Shown: in pieces, positions 24,570-45,027 of the stretch
Position numbering within the stretch: the first letter of the stretch is position 1
Layout: every line of letters begins with the position of its first letter
NCBI GenBank assembly: GCA_032358255.1
Contig: JAULBX010025718.1
Location: forward strand, 184,560-248,559
Direction: 5' to 3'
From: Heterotrichella gracilis
Taxonomy: Eukaryota > Sar > Xanthophyceae > Tribonematales > Xanthonemataceae
DNA: 64,000 bases
The notes under the pieces: model-generated
What the model saw: the letters and a program-made list of their open reading frames with translations, nothing else
Told to the model about the DNA's origin: nothing
Database searches by the model: none
Position numbers and translations under genes: made by a program

Positions 24570-24797
24570 CGCTGGACTCTGTTTCTTTGCTGTTTAAGTT
24601 GGCCATCTCTGTTGCCGATGTGGGGCTAGCAGGCAAGGCGGAACACGGCAATTTGGGTGGCAGACAGGAAAGAACTGGTCTTACGGACTGTGAAATACAG
24701 CACAGTTTGCGCTCCTTAAAGTTACAAATGTATGCACGAGTGTGCTGGCTGTCGTTGCCATCTGCGACTCCCGTGTCGGCATGCATGCATTGTTCCA
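24570..24797 (+). repeat. Dispersed repeat, copy 2
   Basis: Second copy of the 21988-22232 repeat, in the same orientation and about 2.6 kb away. It ends at a CATGCATGCATTG run only about 80 bp before the dehydrogenase start codon, so it may form part of that gene's promoter region. Confidence 0.75.
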
Positions 24798-24877
24798 TTG
24801 CCACAAATATTAATATTATGTTATTAGCCCCCACACAGTCACGTCCTCCACTTTTGAATCTTTCAACCTAGTCAGAC

Positions 24878-27800
24878 ATGCAAGCCATTACTTTCTCCGG
24901 TGTGGGCAAGGTTGAGTGCACCACCGTTCCCCTCCCAACGCTCGAGGACGCCTGCGATGCCATCGTGCGAGTGACGCTGGCGGGCTTGTGTGGGTCGGAC
25001 ATACACGTGTACACGGGGAAGGACGACCTGCCAGACCCTGGTAGGTTTCGTCGTAGTCCTGCACCGTCAAACTGCTCCTGGTAGCCCCCTCCTCTACCAG
25101 ATGTGGGGGTGAACCCATTGTGTGTCTGGGTCAACCCCATAGTGTCCATACCTATGTGCGTGTGACACTCACTGGCTTCCAGACCGAACCTCAATGGTTT
25201 CCAGACCCATGTGCGGTGAACCTCAATGGTGTCCAAACCAATGTGCGTGTGAACCCCGTTGGTGTCCAAGACCTATGTGCGTGCGTGAACCTCAACTGTG
25301 TCCAGACCTATGTGCGTGGGTCAGCCTCTTTGGCCTGAGGCTCACGCCCTCCGCCCTGCTCTCAGGTACCGTCATGGGCCACGAGTTTGTTGGCTTCGTG
25401 GAGCAGGTGGGCAGCGGAGTGCAAACCATCAAGGTACATGCTGGATTGCGCATCGGTCCACTGGATGCTCCAGCACCACCACACATCCTGGTGGCCATGC
25501 CTACCCCTCGCCAGACAATCCTGGTTCACTGAATTGCATGTCACACCCTGACTCCACCAAGTGTGGTGGGCTATATATAGTTGTCATGGCAGGACGGGGT
25601 ATTTACTGTTGCCGCTACATGGGATAGAGCCAGGCATGGTTCAGGGTTGGCCGGTTCTCCGTTGAACCCTTAACCCTAGGGCTCACCCCTATCAATCCGC
25701 AGGATCCCAACCCTCCCCTCCCCTCCCCGCAGGTCGGTGATCGTATTGTGTGCCCCTTTACCTCCAGCTGCGGCGCATGCTTCTATTGCCGCCAGGGGTT
25801 GTCAGCGAGGTGGGGGAGGGGGCAGGCTGTCTGCCATGTTTGATGTTTGATGTTTGATGTTTACAATAATACAATAATAGATGATGGGTGTCCGCCGGAG
25901 CAATGTTGTTGTTTCAGTTCTCTTGTTTGAAGCCGGTGTGCAAATCACATTTGTAGCCACCTTGCCTTTTATTCATAAGATCTGGTATTTCTAATCAAAG
26001 TTTGACAGTTGATGGCCAAAGTTAATGATTTATAAAATATTGATGATGATGATGAATCAAATGATTGTCCTTGCCAGGTGTGAGAGGGGGCAGCTGTTTG
26101 GGTGGCAGCGGGCAGGCAAGGGGCTGCAGGGGGCGCAGGCACAGTTTGTGCGGGTACCCATGGCAGACAGCACGCTGGTCAAGGTTGGAACGGTACAGGA
26201 GCCAGCAACGGGTATGAAAACCATGGGTGCTGGGTGCTGGCGGGATGAATCATACCTGCTATGCCCGCACCTGCTTCCTAATCGAATTGAATTCCCTCCC
26301 AAACCCCTTCACATATCATATGGAACGATACAGCCTACCCGACAGGGATTCTGTGTTCATGGGCAACATCATGGCCACTGCACTATTGCTATCAACCCTA
26401 GCATGTCACCCTTGGGCTTTGCAGCCCTAAACAATGCCTGCTAAGCCCTACGCAATGCCTGGTAAAACCCTGAGCAGTGCCTGATGAACACCATGCTGTT
26501 GCCAACAAAAGATATGATTCTCCCTCCACAGGCGCCCTACCCGATGAGGAGGCTGTGCTCATGGGCGACATCATGGCCACAGCAATATTCTGTGCTGACC
26601 AGGGGGGTGTGGGCGGGGAGGAGGGGCACTGCTGCGTGGTGGTGGTGGGGTGCGGGCCTGTGGGTACGGGTGGCGGGTCGGGAGAGGGACGTGCTGTTGT
26701 GGATGTTGGACAAGCTGCTTAGTATGCGTGCATGCTACTGCCCACATGGTTTTTGTTTTCTTTTTTTTTTAGGGTTCAGGGTTTCGTACATGTCCTTGTC
26801 AGGCTTCCAGCTGGTGCCCTATGCACACATGCCCAAGAACAGTCAAACCCAATAGTGTGGTTGTTTAGGTGCATTTTTTACCCACCACCCACCACCACCT
26901 GCCCACCCACTCAACCGCCCCAGGCCTGCTGACCGTCATCGCTGCACGGGAGTTGGGTGCCACCCGCGTGTTTGCACTCGACTGCCTACCCGACCGCCTG
27001 GCGCTGGCTGAGTCGCTGGGCGCTGAGCCAATCAACTTCAAAGAGAGCGAGCCAGGGGAGACGATACGATCGCTTACACAGGTGAGCGCAATACTGAATA
27101 TATGCTTTGTAACCACTGCAGTTGGTGCCTATCACCGAGATACTCACATACATACTCAAGATCCTCCCAGTCTGAAAAATAGAGAAGTGAATAAATGTGC
27201 ACTTAGTATGGTGGGGAGTTCTTTTGTGCACGGAATGGTTGGCCAATCAACCATGTGTGGAGGTGGTTGTAATTGCATTCAAATCACGGCACTTCATGTA
27301 ATTTCATTGAGTCATTCATTATTTAAAAACTTCAATCACAAATGTTTGTAGCTAAGCAGAAACTTCCGCTTGTCCATAGTACCATATAATTTGGTGCAGG
27401 GGAGGGGTGTGGACGTGGCCTTGGAGGTGGTTGGCCACCCCTCGGCGCTGCGCACCGCATTCGAGGTGGTGCGGCCAGGGGGGGTGATCAGCTCCATTGG
27501 CGTATATGGAGGGGGGGAGGCATTTGGCTTCCTACCGGTGGACTGCTACAACAAAAACATCACCTTCAAGTCTGGCAGGTGGGGACATCTCTGTATTAGG
27601 GTTTGATTGGCTGGATTTGCTGGCAGGAGGGTGGCAAACACTCCCAGCCTGGCTGCGCATATTGAGGGAATTTCCGAAAGACTAATGTTTCCAAAAAATC
27701 TGTGCATACAGGGACGGGGCAAGGCATTGGGCTTTCGCTAAGTGGACCGCTCCAACCAAACAGATTCCATAATACCAATAGTAATAATATAAAAAGCATT

Positions 27801-28050
27801 TCATACTCATTGATTGCTTAATCCTTTGTTAAGCAACCCCTCCGCTGCTATCCCCAGGTGCTCGGCGCGGCGTTACATGCAGTCGCCTGCAATGCGCCGC
27901 ATCACGGCCGCCCCGCGCCGCTACCCGCTGGCCGACGTCATCTCGCACCGCGCGCCGCTGGCCCGGGCGCAGGAGATGTACGAAAAGTTTGCGGGGAGGG
28001 AAGCCGGGTGCACCAAGGTGGTGTTTGACCCCTGGGAGGGAGTTGAATGA
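24878..28050 (+). CDS. Zinc-containing alcohol/polyol dehydrogenase, MDR family
   Basis: Eight exons join in phase: 24878-25040, 25366-25433, 25733-25809, 26078-26211, 26532-26663, 26924-27081, 27400-27578 and 27858-28050 (TGA), giving 367 aa, normal for the family. The catalytic zinc region is intact (GLCGSDIHVYTG and GHEFVG). The structural zinc loop has four Cys in CGACFYC followed by RQGLSARC. A Rossmann nucleotide-binding core follows (VVVVGCGPVGLLTVIAA, then the acidic residue in FALDC). GRGVDVALEVVGHPSALR and RPGGVISSIGVYGG complete the fold. The product should oxidise a secondary alcohol, polyol or threonine-like substrate with NAD(P); the substrate cannot be read from sequence. Introns 4 and 7 and the 3' flank carry decayed copies of exons 5, 7 and 8. 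Exons 2, 3, 4 and 8 start with GT directly after AG. Confidence 0.9.
25086..25330 (+). repeat. Minisatellite in dehydrogenase intron 1, unit about 33 bp
   Basis: Repeated words AACCTCAATGGTGTCCA and GACCTATGTGCGTG recur about seven times with variation. The array fills most of the intron and has no spacer-like unique segments. Confidence 0.85.
26327..26395 (+). repeat. Decayed copy of dehydrogenase exon 5 inside intron 4
   Basis: CTACCCGACAGGGATTCTGT and the following TTCATGGGCAACATCATGGC match 26538-26580, the exon encoding LPDEEAVLMGDIMATA, with point changes that break the frame. It lies about 205 bp upstream of the true exon. Confidence 0.85.
27713..27770 (+). repeat. Decayed copy of dehydrogenase exon 7 end inside intron 7
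   Basis: GGCATTGGGCTTTCGCTAAG, TGGACCGCTCCAACCAAAC matches 27518-27560 of exon 7 (coding AFGFLPVDCYNKN), about 200 bp upstream, with several substitutions. Confidence 0.8.
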
Positions 28051-28105
28051 GCGCTCCAGGGGGACCACTCCGCAACTCCAGGGGTTATAATACCTAATAT
28101 GTTGC

Positions 28106-28152
28106 ACTGTAGTCCCCTTGGAGCCCTCAGCCTAGCCTAAAGGGACTACAGT
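28106..28152 (+). repeat. Inverted repeat (hairpin) after the dehydrogenase stop
   Basis: ACTGTAGTCCCCTT (28106-28119) pairs with AAAGGGACTACAGT (28139-28152), 13 of 14 positions, with a 19-nt loop. It could fold in the 3' UTR. No function is known. Confidence 0.7.
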
Positions 28153-28176
28153 ACATCCTAAGGGGAAGTAGGGCAG

Positions 28177-28412
28177 CTTTGGGGTTCCGCGCTGTGCGCC
28201 GGATCACCTCGGCCTCATGTCGTGACTCTCTTGTTGGATGCTGACGTACATGGCGTTTGGTTGTGCCACACGCCGCTGTGCCATGTGCGGCTGTCACAGT
28301 GCCACCACGCGCCTGTGCTGTCCCCAGCTTGCGCTAGGGCAGAAAATCATTCCTGAATTGAATCGCATTTTATGCGGGGAGGGTGCACCAAGGTGGTGTT
28401 TGATCACTGCAA
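28177..28412 (+). repeat. Decayed copy of dehydrogenase exon 8 downstream of the gene
   Basis: TGCGCCGGATCACCTCGGCC at 28195-28214 echoes 27893-27912, and GTGCACCAAGGTGGTGTTTG at 28383-28402 repeats 28008-28027 almost exactly. The intervening part is scrambled by indels. Another case of a terminal exon copied into the 3' flank. Confidence 0.8.
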
Positions 28413-28958
28413 TGAGCCATTTATATACTGTGTCTGGTCCATTCGCAAGTTACAGTGTACCAATCTAGACGAGAAAATCGCTAGTCTTGGTCCATTGGAA
28501 GCTTGCTGGAGCTTATGGCAATGCCCCAAGTGGAGCCGGGGCTAGTAGTGCATAAGGCCTACTGAAAGTCAAGCCAATCATTGCAATCATCGGCTATTAA
28601 CATGTACAGTTGAACTTCTACAGAACTTCTGTAGAAGCGCTTGGGTTGGATCAAATATATGAAAAAGTGTGTCATCTGACATCTGATGATTCATGTACAC
28701 GTGTGATTGGTCCTCATGCTGTTGCTCCACCCAATCTACCTATTGACCAGCCGTTCTGGCTGGTGTGGTGCCGGGCCCTGGTGCGAGCCAGTGGCCCCTA
28801 AACTACGCCTTTCAACAAATTGTGCGCCCCCTTTCTTTCTTTCTTCTTCTTCCTTCAATAAGTTGTTGACATGACACCACGCTAACCATCCCACGTGGCG
28901 AGGATCCACCAGAGCCTCACAGGTGGGACCTGCCATCACCACCAAAAACAGTGAAACC
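28413..28958. other. Short intergenic region between convergent genes
   Basis: This stretch lies between the dehydrogenase (plus) and F-box/LRR gene B (minus). It contains a small perfect hairpin at 28615-28637 (CTTCTACAG and CTGTAGAAG around AACTT). No gene is visible. Confidence 0.5.
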
Positions 28959-30072
28959 CTACATAAGCAGATCCTCGTCATCATCCCCATCCTCGTCCCC
29001 ATCCCCATTCCCATGCTCACCCCCATCCCCATCGTCGTACGTCAGAACCATATCATCATCTGAAGAGAAGCCAGAATCCTCCCAGCATGGCACGTCAGGT
29101 GGTGTAGCTGGTGCCTTGCACAGGTCTGACTCCGTCATCCCTGCCAGCTTGGCAGCCAGGTCAGCAGGTGGGCAGTGGAGCTGAGGATGTGCCCCATGTG
29201 GCGTGAAGGAATGCACCCAGACACCGTCAGCAGCTGTCACATGGTCAGCAGGCGCCTTGATGCAGACTTTAGCGGGGCAGCCCTCCAGGTGATCCCACAC
29301 CCACACCAGCACATCTGCAACTGCCTGCCAGTCCCACTCCTGCTGGTGCTCGCAGCCCTTCCCAATCCTGTGAATGCCATAGAATATGATGGAGTTAAGA
29401 CACCCTTGACAGGTTAGCAATTTGCTACTTGCGTGCATGCATTTATTTCAGTCAAGCTATGGAATCAGCAAATTCTACCCTCAAAGTGGCGCTTCAAGCG
29501 GGTATACCTGTGCACGAAGAGGTAGGAGGCATCACCACCGTCCAACAAGCCGCCATGTGAATTGCATCCTGCTTCGAGATGCGACACCCCCCCCCCCCCC
29601 CTGGGACAGGCACTGTGATGTATATCAGCTGCTGTTCGCTTACTCGGACTGGAGCATGTGCCTTGAGCAGCAACCCCTGCAAAAACCAGAGTGGCTTCAG
29701 TATGGTACCAAAAATTAGCATTGCCATTGTCTCTGGTATTCAATACCAAAATGTCGACTAACAAGTGAATTAGGAAAATGAAACCTGATGGCATATTTAA
29801 AGAGGCACACCGCATATAGGCATACCCCAAGGTCATTCACAATCACTGGTTGCAGTAAACACGCACAGACAACGGTCCGCGCAGTAATCGGAACGAAAAA
29901 GAGTTTTAGGCTTGGATTGGCAAACTCTCGCCAGGGGCAAAAGTGGTCGCACAACAAGGCGGGTACTCCAGGGTTCACCTGAACAGTGTACGAAGATGCT
30001 CATAGCATATGGAAGTCCATGGACACGTTTGGGGATGTTGCTGCCTGGTAACAATTAGGTGTGCGCATCAGA

Positions 30073-30093
30073 AACCTAATTAACAATTAGGTT
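30073..30093 (+). repeat. Small perfect inverted repeat in gene B intron 3
   Basis: AACCTAATT and AATTAGGTT flank a 3-nt centre, and the same AACAATTAGG word recurs 20 bases upstream. Probably a decayed element end or chance. Confidence 0.5.
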
Positions 30094-31297
30094 GTTAATA
30101 AGCATGATACGACAGGGCAGGCGAGCCAGGGTCACAGGAAATGACCTGAGATGGCGTGACCTGAGATCGCACAAAGTAGAAACAAATAGTACATCCAGTG
30201 CCATGATTAATCGCTTTGCACCGTTTGTGCTGATCGCAAATGAGGCTGACCTTCGTTGCTGAGTAAGTATCTAAGAAAGGCACAGCCGCTCACCTGGAGG
30301 CTGTGCATGGTGGTGATGTCAATTGGGAGGTGCGCCACTGGAAATGCACCCCAACCCAACAACTGCACCCGCAGGTTGAGGTGTTCCAGCCGTGTGAGGT
30401 TGGCAATGTGGGTACCCAATTCCCATGCATGGTAGCCCACGCCGTCCACCGCGTACTTCAAATCATATTTCACCGACAGAAACTGCAGCTGCTTAAGGAG
30501 CCCAATTGAGGGTGGCACCAGCTCTGAAATGCGGTCTGCGGGGACTAAATTTCCTTCGCAAGGGGCGCCATAGTGGATGCGCAAGGAGAGTGAGGTGAGG
30601 GACGAAATCCCAGAGAGCGAAGACAGGGCTGGCTCCCCAGCATACGCCACAAACCCCCCCAGATCCAGGCAAACAAGGTTGGGCAGTGCACTGGGGAGGT
30701 GCTTCAGCTGTGGCAACGGAACCCCCCAAAATGCTGCGCCTCGATATGCCAAGTGCGTGAGGCTCCGGCTGGTGCAGACTGGCAGGGGGTACTTGCTGCC
30801 ATGTGTCGCCTGCAGGGCTGGCAGGAAGTGATCTGGGTTGTTTGCAAGTCTGACCAGGCGGGAACAGCGCTCAAGATTGGCAGGAGGTGGCAGGCCATCC
30901 AGCGTCAGTGAGGTGAGGGCTGCCAGGCTGCTCAAGCTGTTGGCGATCTCCTGGCGAAACTCCATGGCCTGGTCACCGATTGAGCACCAGCCGTATGGAT
31001 AAGTCACATCGAGAGACAGCTTCTCCAGCCCGATCAAGCTGGACAGGGACCCTAGCGACTGCACAACGGTTATTACATCAACTGCATAACCACCGTCACC
31101 TACCCGAACCCACATGTCGAGGGAGGTCAGAGTGGTGCAGCTGGCGATGCAAGACAGGGCCCGAGCTTCAACCCTGCCAAAACGCAGTTGCACCAGGTTG
31201 GTCGCACTCTCAAAAAGGGAAGCTTTGACGCTGGTGGCAAGGGGGTTGATTTGGCCTCCTAGCCATAGGCGCTGCACACCTGGCACGTGGCGCACAA

Positions 31298-31324
31298 GTT
31301 CGGTTTTAGGGTTAAGGGTTTAGG
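31298..31324 (+). repeat. Telomere-like units in gene B intron 2
   Basis: TTTTAGGGTTAAGGGTTTAGG lies about 15 bp outside the exon 3 acceptor, next to a stretch (RHVPG-coding) that resembles the preceding exon's end. Confidence 0.8.
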
Positions 31325-31960
31325 TTGTAGCTACCTATGCTTGACAAAGTGCGCAATCGGCAGCTTGCACCTGGAAAAGGAGACGTGACGCAAACTTGGT
31401 GTACCATAGGCACGTAGGCGCACCACACCCACCACCAATGCCAGTTGGAAACCCTAATCCAAAACGTTGTGCAGCGCAGGGTTTAGGGTTCAAGGTCGTT
31501 GCTTGCACCACACCTGGCATGCGGCACCGGAGCCAGGAGACGAACTTGGTACAGTTCCTGAGGTGCCTGGCATCATCTGCAGGCCTAGGGTTGCCCAGCT
31601 GTCGGGTGCACAGCGGGGTTGTCAGTGGCAGGGGACAGAAGTTGCAAAAGGGGCCGAATGAGCAGTCTCAGAGCTGCTTACATCCATTGATGTTCTTTGG
31701 GCACACAGCTGATGCGATAAGAGGTGCAAGGGCCACCTGCAAGCTACTTACAGCGATATCAGCCCACATGGCAGAGGGCCCTATGCCCAGTTGGTGCCAT
31801 GCCTTGCACACCAAGGGGACAGCACCCAGGCGCTCCTTCAGGTCTAGGTGGCCAAACACAAGCTGGAGCACTTCTGCTGGTATGGAGTGTATGCTGGCTG
31901 CTCCATGGTGGAGGTGGGTGGGTAGGTGGCCCTTGGGTACTTTGAAATAACCCTGTGGCG

Positions 31961-33193
31961 TGGTCAACCAGGTGGCTGCAGGGTTTACACTCCACTTGCC
32001 CTGGGCCGTGGCTGCAGGATGAAGCAGGTGAAGGCCTAAGCGTGAACGTGTGACTGCTCCGTGAGAGGTGTCGCGGGCCCTACCCTCTATATTCTAAGAG
32101 TGACACAGTCGGCAAGTGTTGCGTGCCAAGCTGGACCAGTGCCAAAGTAGTTAATATGCATGCATGCAAAACTCAGAGGATGCCCAGCTCAGTGCTTCGA
32201 CTCCCACCTGCACCTGCTTGCAATGGCCGACTCGGATAGTCCACGACTGCCAGCCAGATTAGTTCGATACAGCCGTGTTTGTAAGTGCACTTGCCAGTTT
32301 TCTTCTGTTTCATGAAGAGTGCACTTTTAAGTAGCCAATGCTGTGTTTCTAAATACGGACCCCAAGGGTTTAGGGTCCACCAGACATGTGCACACTGCAA
32401 CCCACTGAGTAAAAGGCTTGGGACCCTTGTCCAAGTTGGTGATCATAACTTCTAGTCTTCAAAAATTTCCCACTAATTGCAGTCTGCACAAAGGTTTGTA
32501 GGACTGATCACCAAGTTGTTGATACCACATAAGGCTGGTGCTGGCAATTAAAGCCCACATGTCTTACAGAATCTGCGCCCGTGTTCCCGCCTCAGGCACT
32601 GGTCTAGGATAAGCACCCACAACCCCGCAGCGTAACCCAGTCCCCCGGAATTCAGTAAATATGGACCCTTGCCATCGCACAGGGCGATGCACCCCCCTCA
32701 AACGCTGGCAGATGGCGGTGCCCATACTGGCCCGTTGTAACCCCTGCTCCCTTATCCCCCACCCATGCACCACTACTAAGAAGTACACACGAAATCGTCA
32801 TATTTGCCATCCAACTAGGTGGACTGGGACACCGCATTACCTTCGAGGGGTATACCTGCCTTCTCCTCAGGTGGGTAACCCGACCCACACCTTCTGTTGA
32901 ATCCCCCCCCACCCACACACTGTTACCACACATACAGCCCCTTACTTTCCCTCCTTCCCCAAGGAATGCCCCCCATCCCCACACACCCTTCAACCCCCCC
33001 TGCCCCTCTAGGAAGGTGTTCGTGTATTGTCAATACAATACTCAGGTGGACACAGCTATTATTATAGTAACGCAGCCGGGTTCACGCCATACGCCCTTTG
33101 TGGTTAGCAGGCAAACCCACAGCCCCCACCTTCTACTTCAGGCGCCCACTTCACACCCTCTCCTCCTCTACACACACGTGAGTGAATACCACC
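31961..33193. other. Intergenic region, no gene seen
   Basis: Upstream flank of gene B and 3' flank of the ISWI gene (both minus). It has an ATGCATGCATGCA run at 32156-32168 and C-rich low-complexity stretches at 32900-33010. No coding region is supported. Confidence 0.5.
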
Positions 33194-43207
<10,014 letters not shown>

Positions 43208-45027
43208 GCTGCCTGGAGCTGGGGTGCAGGGCCTCAGTGGAAAGGGTTCCTGGCAGCTGCGTGGGGTCCACAGGTGGGAGTGGGTTTTTCAATATAGGGG
43301 TGATCACAAGTCCCTCATGGGTGCCACTGATGCCGCAGTGGGCTGGGTTTAATAGAGCCCGTGGGGCGAGGGCAGCAAGGTTGGAGAGGCCAGGGAGTAG
43401 AAAGGGAGCATATAAAGCTTTCAAGTGCTCACAATCAACGGTGTGTGAACGTTCCTTGACTCCACTTGCTGCTGGAATTTCACAGCTGGAGTTCAAGAAA
43501 CAGCCAACATGCATGCACCGCAAATCTGGGAGCTTATCCGCAGCACCGCAATCGGACGAGGTTGCGAATAGTGGCTGGTAATTATGCTGCAAGAAATATT
43601 GTGCCAATGCTGGTGGGCCCCTGCCCGCACACTGAAGTGGCACTAACGGCGACCAGGCGGGACAAGGGCCTCAATCAGAGAACCAGGGCCAAAACATCGC
43701 ACGGAACCACGCGAGTGCATATGATTATGGGCAGAGGTGACAGCCTTGGCAGCATTGCTTGCGCAATTTTAAAACATGCATATGCTTCATGGCGTCATGG
43801 TGATAACTACAACATGCATAATTTGACATCACTGCCCTGCGTTGGGCCCAATTCTTCCACACACACACTACCATGCGTGAAAACCGTCGTCGATACCGTA
43901 CAAGATCGGCCAGAAGCGAGGAAACGAGTAGGAATCCACGAGGAAGATTGAAGAGGTTTAAAAGGTGCAAACATGAGTGGCCAGATCTGCTTCCGATCAA
44001 AACACCACCATACTGCAACCCCGCATAAATACACAAGATTTGGCTGCTGAATCAACGTACCCCGTGCCGACGACGATGCCTTGTGAACGCCCCAGGTGCC
44101 TGCCTGTCCTGGTCCTGTTCCAACGGGTAGTAGTCCTCCCGCTCAGGATTCTGGTTCAAAAGTGCAGGCACACGCCCAAGTGACTCCTTCCTGAAATACC
44201 AACCGCGTGGTACTCCTGCCGGTTATAAAACCTGTGCGCAGACAGGCACGGCTTTCAGAACTGCCCCTTGTTGGGCACACCATGGCTGGAAACGAGTTTC
44301 AAACCAGGCAGGCACCAGGGGGAAAGGAAAAAGGGTGTTGGTCCCTCGAAACGGCGGAATCGGCGGGAGGTCACGGGGTCTCGAGACGGGATTATAATCC
44401 GCCACGTTGGCAATCGGCGGGAAAAAGCGGGAAAAAGGTAGGCCAGCCAATGAAAGAACGGCGACTGGACTGGCTTTCCAAGAGAGGTGCGTATCACCTG
44501 CAGCTAGATATCTTTGGGCCGTCCACCAGCGCGTTGATACAGCAAGCCGTGCACTATCCTTGGGTGCGGGTTGAGGCTGGACATACTTCAGCTTTGCCAA
44601 AGGCAGATGAGCACGTTGCCGTTGTAGCTGCCGGACGCCTGTGTCCCAAGCAGCGTTTCCAGGTGCCCTTGGGGCGGACGGCTGCAAGTCAAGCTTTTTC
44701 AGCTTTTGAACCCAGTTGCTGCACACACAGCGAGCAATCCAAGGAAGATGACAGGCCCAATTGGAGTGATGTCGCAGCCTTCGTGTTCTATGCGGTGTGG
44801 GCCGTCTGTGCCTGCCCAACGGGCCTCGTTTCGTCACCACACCCCATTCGGTGAGAGCCTGGATATACCGCTCTGGAAACTCTTGCCTGCAAGGCCTACT
44901 GCGTTGCTGGTGCACCCAAGTCGCAGTTGGGTCTCTTTACGTGTTTTGGGCACGAAGGGAGCAGGTTTGGGCGTTGCATGAGCACAGGAGAACCGGTACC
45001 GGGGGCCGGCTGTTGTCGACGTCAGAT
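43208..45027. other. Divergent intergenic region, ISWI / DUF3110 genes
   Basis: About 1.8 kb between two divergent starts. Two long open frames overlap on opposite strands at 44207-44915, but neither has family resemblance or splice support and I do not call them. E2F-like sites are listed separately. Confidence 0.4.
44416..44434 (+). promoter_or_regulatory. Two adjacent E2F-like sites
   Basis: GGCGGGAAA (44416-44424) and GCGGGAAA (44427-44434) match the plant/algal E2F core TTTCCCGC read on the other strand. Related GGCGGGAGG and GGCGGAATCGGCGGG words lie just upstream at 44353-44372. They are about 1.2 kb from the ISWI start and 0.6 kb from the DUF3110 start, so which gene they serve is unclear. 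Confidence 0.4.

Larger units (their letters stand above)
21496..24877. other. Intergenic region with dispersed and tandem repeats
   Basis: Divergent space between gene A (minus) and the dehydrogenase gene (plus). The missing first exon of gene A should be near its left side. A GC-rich block at 22730-23000 could be a promoter or unrecognised exon. The repeats listed separately (21988, 23938, 24570) occupy much of the rest. I found no further coding region. Confidence 0.4.
28959..31960 (-). pseudogene. F-box/LRR gene B, with two frame lesions
   Basis: Exons on the minus strand: about 31920-31752 (F-box: SIPAEVLQLVFGHLDLKERL, VPLVCKAWHQL, PSAMWAD), 31598-31514, 31279-30294 (LRR block), 29676-29508 and 29367-28959. 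The last exon has the family C-terminal domain (DWQAVADVLVWVWDHLEGCP, KVCIKAPA, VWVHSFTPHG, CPPADLAAKL) and an acidic Asp/Gly tail. Compared with gene C, the base after the start ATG region is one nucleotide short, so the ATG at about 31904 is out of frame and no nearby in-frame ATG replaces it. In exon 4 a run of 15 G (29601-29587) shifts the frame: the family sequence resumes one frame over (LLDGGDASYLFVHR). Either both are assembly errors or the gene is dying. The LRR exon itself is intact over about 325 codons. Confidence 0.7.

Noticed and set aside
25086-25330. Regular repeat that might be read as a CRISPR array
   Set aside because: Units are adjacent with no unique spacers, units vary, and the array lies in a eukaryotic intron.
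28975-29040. CCCCATCCTCGT-like tract as a noncoding microsatellite
   Set aside because: It encodes the acidic Asp/Gly tail in the same frame as the conserved end of gene B, so it is treated as coding-derived.
44207-44915. Overlapping long open frames on both strands (215 and 230 codons)
   Set aside because: No recognisable motifs, they mirror each other in GC-rich DNA, and there is no splice or start support.
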